From Lachancea dasiensis (lineage: Eukaryota > Ascomycota > Saccharomycetes > Saccharomycetales > Saccharomycetaceae), in assembly GCA_900074725.1 (NCBI GenBank), contig LT598455.1:807802-871801 (forward strand): a DNA stretch of 64,000 bases, read 5' to 3'. Under the pieces are notes generated by a model, which was not told the DNA's origin, did not search any database, and saw nothing but the letters and a program-made list of their open reading frames with translations. The position numbers were made by a program, and so were the translations under genes. How positions within the stretch are numbered: position 1 is the stretch's first letter; every line of letters starts with the position of its first letter. This document shows, piece after piece, positions 18,396-27,341 of this stretch.

Positions 18396-19040
18396 ATGAA
18401 CACTTCAGTCACGTCGATAAAGTTGGTATTGCTGGGAGAAGCTGCAGTGGGTAAGAGCTCGATCGTGTTGAGGTTTGTTTCCAATGACTTCGCCGAAAAC
18501 AAAGAACCTACGATCGGGGCAGCGTTTCTTACACAACGGGTCAACATGGGAGATCACACCATAAAATTCGAAATCTGGGACACCGCAGGGCAGGAAAGAT
18601 TTGCGTCGCTAGCTCCAATGTACTACAGAAATGCACAAGCCGCGCTAGTGGTGTATGATGTGACAAAGCCGCAGTCGTTCATAAAGGCCCGCCATTGGGT
18701 AAAAGAGCTGCACGAACAGGCATCTAGGGACATCATTATCGCCCTAGTGGGAAACAAACTAGATATAATCGAAAACGGTGGAGAGAGAAAAGTTGCTCGG
18801 GAAGAGGCGGAGAATTTGGCGCAGCAGGAGGGCTTGCTGTTTTTTGAAACGAGTGCTAAATCAGGCAGCAATGTTAACGAAGTATTTCTGGGTATAGGCC
18901 AAAAAATCTCACTAAAACCAGCTCAGAACGCCCAAGATGGGGGCCAAGGTTCTTCAGGCCTGCGTATAAATGACGACTCTCGGATCGATCTCAGGGCACC
19001 TTATGGCCAGTCCAGTGCGGCCGGTTCTTGCAATTGTTAA
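18396..19040 (+). CDS. VPS21: Rab5-type endosomal GTPase Vps21
   Basis: A Rab5 GTPase that drives early endosome fusion and vacuolar protein sorting, acting with CORVET and Vac1. The 214-residue product is nearly the same as S. cerevisiae Vps21 (210, YOR089C) through the GTPase fold. It has the P-loop GEAAVGKS (14-21), WDTAGQE, NKLD and ETSAK. The C-terminus ends CNC, a Cys-X-Cys double geranylgeranylation signal. The hypervariable tail differs, as expected. This single gene stands for the VPS21/YPT53 ohnolog pair. The ATG at 18396 matches the S. cerevisiae start MNTSVTS. Confidence 0.96.
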   Translation: MNTSVTSIKLVLLGEAAVGKSSIVLRFVSNDFAENKEPTIGAAFLTQRVNMGDHTIKFEIWDTAGQERFASLAPMYYRNAQAALVVYDVTKPQSFIKARHWVKELHEQASRDIIIALVGNKLDIIENGGERKVAREEAENLAQQEGLLFFETSAKSGSNVNEVFLGIGQKISLKPAQNAQDGGQGSSGLRINDDSRIDLRAPYGQSSAAGSCNC

Positions 19041-19247
19041 GCTATGACTTACCTACTTTGATATTCCACACTATCATATCTATAGGTGTATGCACTTATA
19101 TATTACCATCGAAGGTAGTTTTGTAAGAGATTTAATATAGACAAAACTGCATCATCAGTGCTCAGTCGTGCACAAAAAAGATGTAAAACAATCCTTGAGA
19201 GGCGGCCACTACGGCAAGTATGTTAGCGATAATCTCAGTGAAACAAA

Positions 19248-21269
19248 TTATTTGGTAGAAAGGTCCTTCACCATTTTGGTTAATTCTTCGACCATCTTAG
19301 TCAAGTCTTCAACCTTCTTGTTGGAAATCTCCTTCTGCTCTTTCATCTCCTCGTAAAGAGCGTAGGATTCCCAGCCAATACCCGACTTAAATCCATCACC
19401 AACTGGTTGAACGGACTGCTTGACACTTTCAAACCAATCGGCGTGTACCTTGAAATTTGGATCCGAGTTTTCGGCCTCTTTTTGAAGTTGAAGAGACCTC
19501 TTATTCTTTTTTTGAGTTGCCATGATACCTGAAGATTCGCTGCTTGGGATCCAACCATCTGCCTCATCTACGTAACCATCAGTAAGGTTCCATGCGACAT
19601 CTGTTTCATTAGCGTCATCTTCCAGTTTCTTCATTCTATTGTATGAGACGCGCTTCGCCTCTCTCACTTCTTTGATAGCAATGACCAGCAGGAAAGGAAA
19701 GTAAATGATGGACATGACGACGTAAGTTATGCGTCTGGCTGTTTTTACAGGAATTAGAAGCATGAAAGGAGCCATTATAAGCTCAACGAGATTCAAAGGT
19801 GGCACATAAACGTCCTCATCTGGAGCCCTGATGTACCTCAAAGTTTTTTGGGCCATTAGTGCCATGTACTCATCCAAAGCATTGTCGATGACCTTTTGGT
19901 AAGCCGTACTGTACAGAGCAATGAGAATGTTGAGGAGAATGACAGAAACGACAAAAGAGTACGAGTAGAAGAGAACAGCGGCATAAGGCGGGGCAAAATC
20001 TGTAAACGTGTCGAAGCTGCCGGCACCTAGAACTGTCAGCATTAGCTGCGAGATGATGGGCCAAGTAATCTCTCTGTTACCGTCCGAAGAATCTAAACCG
20101 ATAAACCCCTGCAGGAAACCTATTAGAATTAATAGCAATAGAAAGAAAAATACGATGGATTCTTGCATCATATGTTTCAAGACCACCAATAGAGCGCCCA
20201 CAAAGCGGCTGGACTCTAAGTAAAGTAGGAGACGAGCCCAAACCAAAGGCGCGGCACACGAGAGTACCCGGTAAGATATTTTGTCCCAGTACTCAGCGGG
20301 ATAACGGGTTTGAATTGGAGTTACACTAATAATTCTTAGGATCATGGAACTGAGAATGATGAAATACATGGTATCGTTGAAGGCATTCCAAAAGCCGAAG
20401 TAAGACCATCCAACATGGTAAAATTTGAAAAGCTCATCAATCACACTTCCCAGGACAAAAAAGTAAAAAGCACCTTCAAAAAAATCAAACGTATCCACGG
20501 CCTTGGAGTTCTTGCTGTTTACAACCAAAGTGTAAAGAGCAATGAAAATGAAGGAAAAGAAAATTTGGATGATGTTTTGATACATCGGAGTTTTCAAGCG
20601 GTCAGGGCTGAAATGCTGGCCGAACTTTGAGGAAGCAACCGCATCGCAAACAACATAATCCTTATCATCATACTTGTTCTGGACGATCCAACCGCGCCAC
20701 AACCATTTAAGGCACCTCTGGTAGCCACTGGAGCCGATCACTGTCGTGCAGTGCATGTCCATGGCAAGTTCCAAGGCATTCTCGGGGTCAGAGTCTTCAT
20801 CGTTTTCGTTTATGACATATCTACGACAGAGCATGTGAATGAACAAAAATTGTGCATTTTTCCCCTCCTCTTCCTCTATGATCAGCTTGCATATCTGCTG
20901 TGCAGCGGAAGCCCTCAAATCGTAAAGTTCTGCATTGTGCAATTCTGCGGCTGCCAAGTCCCAGTACCAAGCACATACTTTTAACAAGCAGAAAACCAGC
21001 ACCGATTCATACTTGTGGCGAGACTTAGAGTCCTTCTTGTCCCCACCGCATGCATCTTTGGCCAGGTCAAGAACGCGAGAGTTTAAGATGCGCGAGTGGT
21101 CGCACAGAATATCACTCTCATCGTACATTATTGGCACCACCTTGTCGATGAGATACTTCAAGTTCAAACATATCCGCAGAATCTGCCTTGGACTTGGCGC
21201 ATCGTAGCTTGGAGGTTGTTCACACGACCAGTCAACACCATTTGAGGTTGGAAGTAGATGCGAAGGCAT
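19248..21269 (-). CDS. YVC1: Vacuolar TRP cation channel Yvc1
   Basis: A TRP-family channel of the vacuolar membrane that releases calcium on hyperosmotic shock. The 673-residue product matches S. cerevisiae Yvc1 (675, YOR087W). A cytoplasmic N-terminal region of about 230 residues precedes six membrane segments (about 234-251, 265-285, 298-317, 336-352, 370-392, 430-453). The pore loop before the last one contains LMLTVLGAGSFD (409-420). A cytoplasmic C-terminal tail ends in a predicted coiled coil with Lys/Glu heptads. The gene is convergent with VPS21 and divergent from NST1. Confidence 0.96.
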   Translation of the reverse strand: MPSHLLPTSNGVDWSCEQPPSYDAPSPRQILRICLNLKYLIDKVVPIMYDESDILCDHSRILNSRVLDLAKDACGGDKKDSKSRHKYESVLVFCLLKVCAWYWDLAAAELHNAELYDLRASAAQQICKLIIEEEEGKNAQFLFIHMLCRRYVINENDEDSDPENALELAMDMHCTTVIGSSGYQRCLKWLWRGWIVQNKYDDKDYVVCDAVASSKFGQHFSPDRLKTPMYQNIIQIFFSFIFIALYTLVVNSKNSKAVDTFDFFEGAFYFFVLGSVIDELFKFYHVGWSYFGFWNAFNDTMYFIILSSMILRIISVTPIQTRYPAEYWDKISYRVLSCAAPLVWARLLLYLESSRFVGALLVVLKHMMQESIVFFFLLLLILIGFLQGFIGLDSSDGNREITWPIISQLMLTVLGAGSFDTFTDFAPPYAAVLFYSYSFVVSVILLNILIALYSTAYQKVIDNALDEYMALMAQKTLRYIRAPDEDVYVPPLNLVELIMAPFMLLIPVKTARRITYVVMSIIYFPFLLVIAIKEVREAKRVSYNRMKKLEDDANETDVAWNLTDGYVDEADGWIPSSESSGIMATQKKNKRSLQLQKEAENSDPNFKVHADWFESVKQSVQPVGDGFKSGIGWESYALYEEMKEQKEISNKKVEDLTKMVEELTKMVKDLSTK

Positions 21270-22247
21270 CTTTCCTAATTCCTGTTGCTTACTTTGTTCT
21301 TTCCATTGAAGTCAGTATACGCGTTAACCTTGAGGTCAGATTAATTTTTAGGTTTGTATACCATATCCCTTTATCCTTTTACGTCGCAATCTCGTGAAGT
21401 CAGATCCAAATACTAAAGGAACAGAGTCATGGTGGATAAATACCGTGGGAGGATTCACTTAAGGTTTAAAGGCGCCATAGCTTCGTGTGGAATATTGCAG
21501 GACACCAGGGACTTTTCTTCATGGTCTTTCGTCTCAAAAATAAAAAACTAAACAAAAGTTAATGGCCTCTTTTGCCTTGAGAGAAAGCTGGAAATATGGT
21601 GCTGCATGAATATGGAAGGTATTCGGCATTTCCGTTTGATGGTAAGCATGTATTGCTCTCCATTCCCTCTCACCGCCGACCACTTGTGAATGTCGGCATG
21701 AAAATTTTCAAAAGCTCGAGGACACTAGTGTTAAGAATATGAGATCCATTTGAGAAAGGTTGCTTTTCTCCCGCTCTCCCCGGTGTTCTGATTTTGCAAT
21801 CCTTTTGGTCTGGGGGCCAGACCTTTGAGTCAGGCCGTCTGTTATAAGTTATCTTCGTAGGATTGTTTTCAGTACAGCATGCGAAAATTGTGATATCCAA
21901 GGCCAGGGAAATCAAGCTAGTTGCGGATCAGCTCTTTTCGAAATGATTCCAACTCTCGAAAACTTCCCCGCACAACAAGACGGCTAACCTTTGCCCAATA
22001 TTGCCGAAATCACTCGAAAAAGAACTGAAAAAAAGACCTAGAAAGCCGTCATTTTCCACACAAGTCAAGGAATGCCCGACAACCGAATCAGTCTGGATAA
22101 GTTGGGATATTTCGTTAATGTAAGTTGATCTTTGACGATCTTACCGTTGAAGTCATTATGTACTAAGGGTCGTTATATGAAACACTATAAAACTTTTCAG
22201 AATTGGTACTAGTGTAAAGCGAGCAACAGCGAACAGCCCAAGCTAAA
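21270..22247. other. Divergent YVC1/NST1 intergenic region
   Basis: About 980 bp. No tRNA, repeat or convincing gene. The S. cerevisiae chromosome XIV copy has YNL092W (a methyltransferase) between YPT53 and NST1; no trace of it is seen here. Confidence 0.5.
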
Positions 22248-25200
22248 ATGGGGAAGAAACGCCCAGCAAAAAAGACTTCTGAGTCAACAAATAATAGTGC
22301 AACAGTTGTAAGCGGGCACGACGTTCGATTTGAGCTTTCAGACGAATCAGCAGGGGCATCAACACGCCAAAATCCAAATAGTAAGAAGAGCTCTATTCCA
22401 CAACGGGCGGAAGCCGAGGTCTACGACGATGAGGCTGAATACCCAAGTTCGAGAGTTATCAAAAGAGCAGCCAATGGAGACGTTATAGTCGAATCGCTAG
22501 AGGGACCGGAGCGGGTGAAGCCCGACAAGGAAGACTCCGGCATCACCGCCAAGCTTGATCTGCATTGGGAATCGTTGAGTAACGAAGAGAAAAAAAGAAT
22601 CCTACGGATTGAAAAGCAAGAGGTCTTTGAGGTCATCAAGAACTACCAGTCCAGTAACAACTGCAACTGCTCAGTGTGTGGGCGGCGTAACGTCGCCATG
22701 GAGCAGGAACTGGAACAGATATACAACCGACTTTACGACAGCGCTAAAGAGAGCAATTCGGATACAGACTTTGTACTTTTTCACCTGAACATGATCAAAG
22801 AGCTTCAAAAGGCAAACACCAGCGCGAACGCAAGTGCGACCACCATTTCTAATAACGAGCGTACAAGCCGAACTATCGCCGACGCTCCTTCACCGCAATA
22901 TCTCGATGACATGCGGGATGAAGCTGTTAAGTACTGTCTGTCCAATAAGGCTGTCGAATCTTTGAAAGAGGAAGTTCTTCAGTTTAAGCACAACAAACAA
23001 CGACAACAGCAGATCCAGCAACAACAGCAACAACGGCAACAACAACATATACCACTTCATCCGGGCGTTGCAGAACACTTCAAAACTACAGAGCCTGTCT
23101 TCGAACAGCATCAGCAGACAACGCATAATCCTGCACAGCAGTCATCTTACGATCATCACGAACGCTTTCGAAGCCCGTTAGAAAGCGTTGGGACTAGTTC
23201 AGACACTTTGAGAGAAATGGATAATCAGATGCGGAAAATGATGCAGCAGCCGCCAACGATGAACGGTGCCAATTTCAAAGGGCAATCAGATGACACAGTG
23301 CGAGATATCCGGTCAGAGTTTTTGAGCTCAGAACTGCCTAGTGGAATGCCTCTGCCTTCCAATGATCACATTCCAGAAACTAACGAAGAGCTCAAAGATC
23401 GTTATATGTCTTTTGCTAAAACCTTCGTCTCCTCTCATCCCAAGATTGCTCATGAATACGTGAATCGAATGATGATGTACCCTGATATGAGAGCTTTGAC
23501 TGAAGATCTGATGTACAACAATGGGCAAAGCTTTATAAAGGCCATGGAAGACTACGTAGTGCAAAAAGGAGACGTACCTCAAGAACAACCGCCTTCTGAA
23601 GATCACTCTTCATCAGGGTCCTTCGCTCCGGACAGAGTTCCTTTGACTCCTGAACAGTACGCTAGTATCCAGAGGCACATCGCAGCCGGAATGACCGCAT
23701 CTTTTGAGTCACAGGCTCGCGAATTACAGAGTACTCGCGAAGGAGACGGGAAGGGCCTGTTTGAACAATTCCTTGCAGGTGAAGATCCTATTAGCATGCT
23801 GCTTAAATCTGTTACAAAGCAAACCGCACATCCTACCGAACATATGATGACAACCCAAGAGATTCAAGAGGAAATTGACTATGATGACGAAGACGAAGAC
23901 GAATACGAGGATGACGAGTATTCTGATTACGAAGATGAGGAAGCATCGGAATATGAAGGCGATGCTTACGTGGACGATGAAACCGACAACTCTCAATATC
24001 ATCAACAGCATCGTACGCATCCCTCACGTCATCGCCACGACCACGAATTAGAGGTCGGCGATGAAGATGTTAGCACTGCTGGCAACGAAGAAGACTATGA
24101 TAGCGGCATTGACGAAGAGGAGCGCTTGGAAGAAGGGAGGAGACTGATACAAATCGCGATAACAAAGCTGTTACAAAAAAAGCTGGTCGATTCTTTTCAC
24201 GAAAAGCAAGCTGAGGAAAATCGGTTAAGGTTGTTGCAAGAACTGGAAGCAGAAGAGCAGAAAAAGCGTGAGAAGGAGGAGAAAAAGCAACGTAAACGGG
24301 AGAAGGAAAAGGAGAAGAAGCGAGCTCAACAAGTCGCTAAGGAGCAAGAAAAGCGCCGGAAAGAGGAAGAGGAAGTGCGGCTAAAGAAGGAGGCTGAGGA
24401 ACGTGAGATGCAAAGAAGAGAAACTCAAAGACAACGCGTTGAGGAGGCCAAACGAAAGAAGGATGAGGAAAGAAAGAGGAAACTAGAGGAGCAGAGGCGC
24501 AAAGAAGAAGAACAACAGAAACAGAAGAAGCTGAAGGAAGAACAAAGGCGCAAGCGTGAGGAAGAAAAACGTTTGAAAGAAGATATCAAAAAGCAGAAGG
24601 AGGAAGAATTGAGAAACACCAAAGAGCTGAAGCGACTAGAACAGGAGCGTCGAAAGCAAGCAGAAGAAGCTATCTTACAGCAGGATCTCAATCAAGCAAG
24701 AGGCTCTCAAACTCCCTCGCACCGCCGTTTGAGTACTCCACCAGAAGCTGTGCCGTATGGCGTCCCTAGCGCAGCCCAAGCTAACGAAAACAACGACCTA
24801 TTCCATATGATTAATGAAGCTGCTTCCAAATCTCTATCATCTTCTTCCTCGCATTTGCAAGCTCTACTCCAGCCTCAGCTATCACGGACAGCTGTGCAAC
24901 AACCGCCGGCAACAGGGATGTCTCTTCCCGGCATGAATACCAACGCAAACTGGCAACCTTCTGAGACATTTTCAAATCCGTCCTTTGACTCTCTGTCGGC
25001 CAGTGGAAAGTCTTTGGAAAATTCCTGGAGCAATGTAGGTGGATTTTTTCAGGCCTCGCCAAGGAAGGCGCCCACTAACCAAATTGATCCCCAAAGTGCG
25101 GCTGGCCCACAACATGGAGTGCCCCTTTATTCTCAGTTCGGTAGTAACGCAGGCGAGCGCAAGGCCTCTCTTAACGACGAGTTAGACAATTTGACAAACT

Positions 25201-25961
25201 TTTTGTCGTCCACTTCTCTAGGTACGAGTCATACTGCATCGGGGGGCTTTCATTTGCCAGAGCATCTATGGTCTGCAGTTGACCAAAGTAGTCATCCAAT
25301 CAGTCAGTACATGCCCAGCTCCGCCCCCCCTGTGAATAGCGGTGTCAACGCTCAAAGAAAGTCCATATGGGAAAACGATGCTCCTTTGGGATCTAGCCCC
25401 AGTGTAGGGACTATCACACCCAGCATATGGGGCGGAATAAATAGCAATGCCTCTGCGGTTTCTGCTGTACCCACTGATGTTCTAGCGGACTCCATTTTGG
25501 CAGCCTATCCAATTTCAAGTCACGAAATTAGCTCCGATTACGTGGATGTGGAGAGACTCTATCGCAAGACGTTTTCCCTGCTCAAGAGTGGCTCGACACT
25601 GACCTACACGACGTTTTTAAATCAGCTTATCGCGATGCGCTCTACCCATAGCTGTGAAGTTCTCACCAACTCTAGTGGCAGTATCACACATGCTAGATTT
25701 CCTTTCAATTATTTTCAACAGCAGTCACAGGCAGGACCACCACAGTCCGGACTGTTAGGTGGTGTTTCAGAAAATGTTGGGCGACAGAATACGTTTGAAA
25801 GCAAGGGATACCCATCTGCCCTCTTTGATGAACTGTATAATGGAGCGCCTAATTCACTTCAGCAGCCTACAAATCCCATGACCGCTCCTGGTGCCTCCAC
25901 TAACCACTTCAACTACGAACCATCATTTGGACAATCGCGAACCAATAACATTTGGGGGTAA
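22248..25961 (+). CDS. NST1: Stress response protein Nst1
   Basis: The 1,237-residue product matches S. cerevisiae Nst1 (1,240, YNL091W), a cytoplasmic protein implicated in salt tolerance and in P-body formation. A Lys-rich N-terminus leads to a conserved cysteine cluster (NCNCSVCGRRN, about 137-147). A glutamine-rich stretch lies near 250-268, an acidic low-complexity stretch at about 543-600, and a very long charged helix of Lys/Glu/Arg/Gln from about 625 to 820. The C-terminal third is Ser/Asn/Pro-rich with FG- and WG-like motifs, ending NNIWG. Biased composition produces long shadow frames on the other strand, which are not genes. Confidence 0.95.
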   Translation: MGKKRPAKKTSESTNNSATVVSGHDVRFELSDESAGASTRQNPNSKKSSIPQRAEAEVYDDEAEYPSSRVIKRAANGDVIVESLEGPERVKPDKEDSGITAKLDLHWESLSNEEKKRILRIEKQEVFEVIKNYQSSNNCNCSVCGRRNVAMEQELEQIYNRLYDSAKESNSDTDFVLFHLNMIKELQKANTSANASATTISNNERTSRTIADAPSPQYLDDMRDEAVKYCLSNKAVESLKEEVLQFKHNKQRQQQIQQQQQQRQQQHIPLHPGVAEHFKTTEPVFEQHQQTTHNPAQQSSYDHHERFRSPLESVGTSSDTLREMDNQMRKMMQQPPTMNGANFKGQSDDTVRDIRSEFLSSELPSGMPLPSNDHIPETNEELKDRYMSFAKTFVSSHPKIAHEYVNRMMMYPDMRALTEDLMYNNGQSFIKAMEDYVVQKGDVPQEQPPSEDHSSSGSFAPDRVPLTPEQYASIQRHIAAGMTASFESQARELQSTREGDGKGLFEQFLAGEDPISMLLKSVTKQTAHPTEHMMTTQEIQEEIDYDDEDEDEYEDDEYSDYEDEEASEYEGDAYVDDETDNSQYHQQHRTHPSRHRHDHELEVGDEDVSTAGNEEDYDSGIDEEERLEEGRRLIQIAITKLLQKKLVDSFHEKQAEENRLRLLQELEAEEQKKREKEEKKQRKREKEKEKKRAQQVAKEQEKRRKEEEEVRLKKEAEEREMQRRETQRQRVEEAKRKKDEERKRKLEEQRRKEEEQQKQKKLKEEQRRKREEEKRLKEDIKKQKEEELRNTKELKRLEQERRKQAEEAILQQDLNQARGSQTPSHRRLSTPPEAVPYGVPSAAQANENNDLFHMINEAASKSLSSSSSHLQALLQPQLSRTAVQQPPATGMSLPGMNTNANWQPSETFSNPSFDSLSASGKSLENSWSNVGGFFQASPRKAPTNQIDPQSAAGPQHGVPLYSQFGSNAGERKASLNDELDNLTNFLSSTSLGTSHTASGGFHLPEHLWSAVDQSSHPISQYMPSSAPPVNSGVNAQRKSIWENDAPLGSSPSVGTITPSIWGGINSNASAVSAVPTDVLADSILAAYPISSHEISSDYVDVERLYRKTFSLLKSGSTLTYTTFLNQLIAMRSTHSCEVLTNSSGSITHARFPFNYFQQQSQAGPPQSGLLGGVSENVGRQNTFESKGYPSALFDELYNGAPNSLQQPTNPMTAPGASTNHFNYEPSFGQSRTNNIWG

Positions 25962-26315
25962 ATAGAGTCGATAATGGGAATCCTGTCATAACTAGCATAA
26001 CAGACGCTCTGTATAATGTGGTATAATTAGTGCTCAACATTGTAGGTGTGGCACGTGAAAACGCATAATGAGTACTTATGTACCCCCAAAGCTTCAATTT
26101 GGTCTTCGAGGGCCCTTACTTTACATAGACGATAACTCAAAGAGAAGAGAGAGCTTAGGCTACTGCTGTACGCTAACCCGCGAGTAGTTCTGTTGCATTG
26201 ATTTGAATTGAGTGATAAAAAAACCACAGAGGTGGCCCTGAGGTGTTAAGTGAAGCCATTTTTTTTACCAAACAGAACCTAAGTCACCCTTGGATCAAGA
26301 GCTACATAATACAAG
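25962..26315. other. NST1 to RHO2 intergenic region
   Basis: About 350 bp. Contains one GCACGTGAA motif (26052-26057) about 260 bp upstream of RHO2. Otherwise featureless. Confidence 0.5.
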
Positions 26316-26888
26316 ATGTCAGAGAACGCGGTAAGGAGGAAGCTTGTTATAATAGGCGACGGTGCTTGTGGCAAAACGTCGCTTCTTCATGTATTTACGC
26401 TGGGCAAGTTCCCGCAAGAGTATCATCCAACAGTCTTTGAGAATTATGTGACGGATTGTCGAGTGGATGGGATTAAAGTAACGTTGGCCTTATGGGATAC
26501 AGCAGGACAGGAAGAATACGAACGATTGCGACCCTTCTCATACTCCAAGGCTAACATAGTTCTAATAGGGTTTGCTATAGATGATCTAGAGTCATTGCGA
26601 AATGCGCGTTCTAAGTGGACAGAGGAGGCCCTGCGCTATTGTCCCGATTCCCCAATCATACTGGTGGGGCTCAAGAGTGATCTACGGAGAACGGAGAGAA
26701 ATTCTTCTGATCGGCAGTTTGTCCGTCAGGAAGAAGCCGAGAAAGTGGCTCACGCGATAGGAGCGAAACGATACATGGAATGCAGCGCGCTCGATGGCAC
26801 CGGGGTGGATGACGTTTTTGAAGTGGCTACAAGAACGAGCCTTTTGGTCAACAAAGAGCCTGGTGGAGGGTGTTGCACAGTAATATAA
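26316..26888 (+). CDS. RHO2: Rho-type GTPase Rho2
   Basis: A Rho GTPase that acts in cell wall integrity and actin polarity. The 190-residue product (192 in S. cerevisiae, YNL090W) has the P-loop GDGACGKT (14-21), effector loop PTVFENYV, DTAGQE, and a C-terminal CAAX box CTVI. An extra cysteine precedes the box and may be palmitoylated. The Rho insert region is present. RHO2 rather than RHO1, RHO3, RHO4 or CDC42 is supported by position between NST1 and TOP2. Confidence 0.94.
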   Translation: MSENAVRRKLVIIGDGACGKTSLLHVFTLGKFPQEYHPTVFENYVTDCRVDGIKVTLALWDTAGQEEYERLRPFSYSKANIVLIGFAIDDLESLRNARSKWTEEALRYCPDSPIILVGLKSDLRRTERNSSDRQFVRQEEAEKVAHAIGAKRYMECSALDGTGVDDVFEVATRTSLLVNKEPGGGCCTVI

Positions 26889-27053
26889 GTTAGCTTAGCG
26901 AGTTTTTTCATGTAATGAATGAAAGACGAAGACAATGAAGACTGATGACAATGAATACATAGCAAGGCTCTATATCTCGGTGCGCAGGCCGGGGTGACCC
27001 GCCTGGAATGTTTAAAAACTGGGTACTGAGCCAAGTAAAGCTTCACCTCGTAC

Positions 27054-27060
27054 AAAAAAA
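27054..27060 (-). terminator. Pol III terminator of tRNA-Asn
   Basis: Seven A on the plus strand, read as a T7 run on the minus strand 2 nt after the tRNA. Confidence 0.8.
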
Positions 27061-27062
27061 TT

Positions 27063-27136
27063 CGACCTCGGTGAGGATTGAACTCACGATCTTGCGATTA
27101 ACAGTCGCACGCCTTAACCAGCTTGGCCACGAAGTC
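27063..27136 (-). tRNA. tN(GUU): tRNA-Asn (anticodon GUU)
   Basis: A 74-nt intronless tRNA on the minus strand. The acceptor stem is GACTTCG/CGAGGTC, with the A box in GTGGCCAAGCTGG and the B box GAGTTCAATCC. The anticodon loop CTGTTAA carries GTT. It differs by a few compensated positions from S. cerevisiae tRNA-Asn(GUU). A T7 terminator follows. Confidence 0.97.
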
Positions 27137-27341
27137 TCTTATTTCTTGAAGTCTGGATTACTGAAACTTAATATATATAGAGCATTAAATATCATTTACC
27201 TTTTGTCGCGTTTTCTGTTTGTTTACGCGATCTGAACATTTCATCGGCATCATCATTTCCATTCACACCTTCATACAGCTACACACAAGCGGATCGCCAG
27301 CACTAAAGTGGTCACCCAGGTCCTGAAAGTGTGCCACTGTC

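Larger units (their letters stand above)
26889..27341. other. RHO2 to TOP2 intergenic region with tRNA
   Basis: About 450 bp holding the tRNA-Asn gene on the minus strand and the TOP2 promoter. No other feature seen. Confidence 0.6.

Noticed and set aside
24425-24691. Long minus-strand frame inside NST1 rich in Ser, Phe and Leu
   Set aside because: It is the complement of the Lys/Glu-rich coiled-coil segment and follows from its composition.
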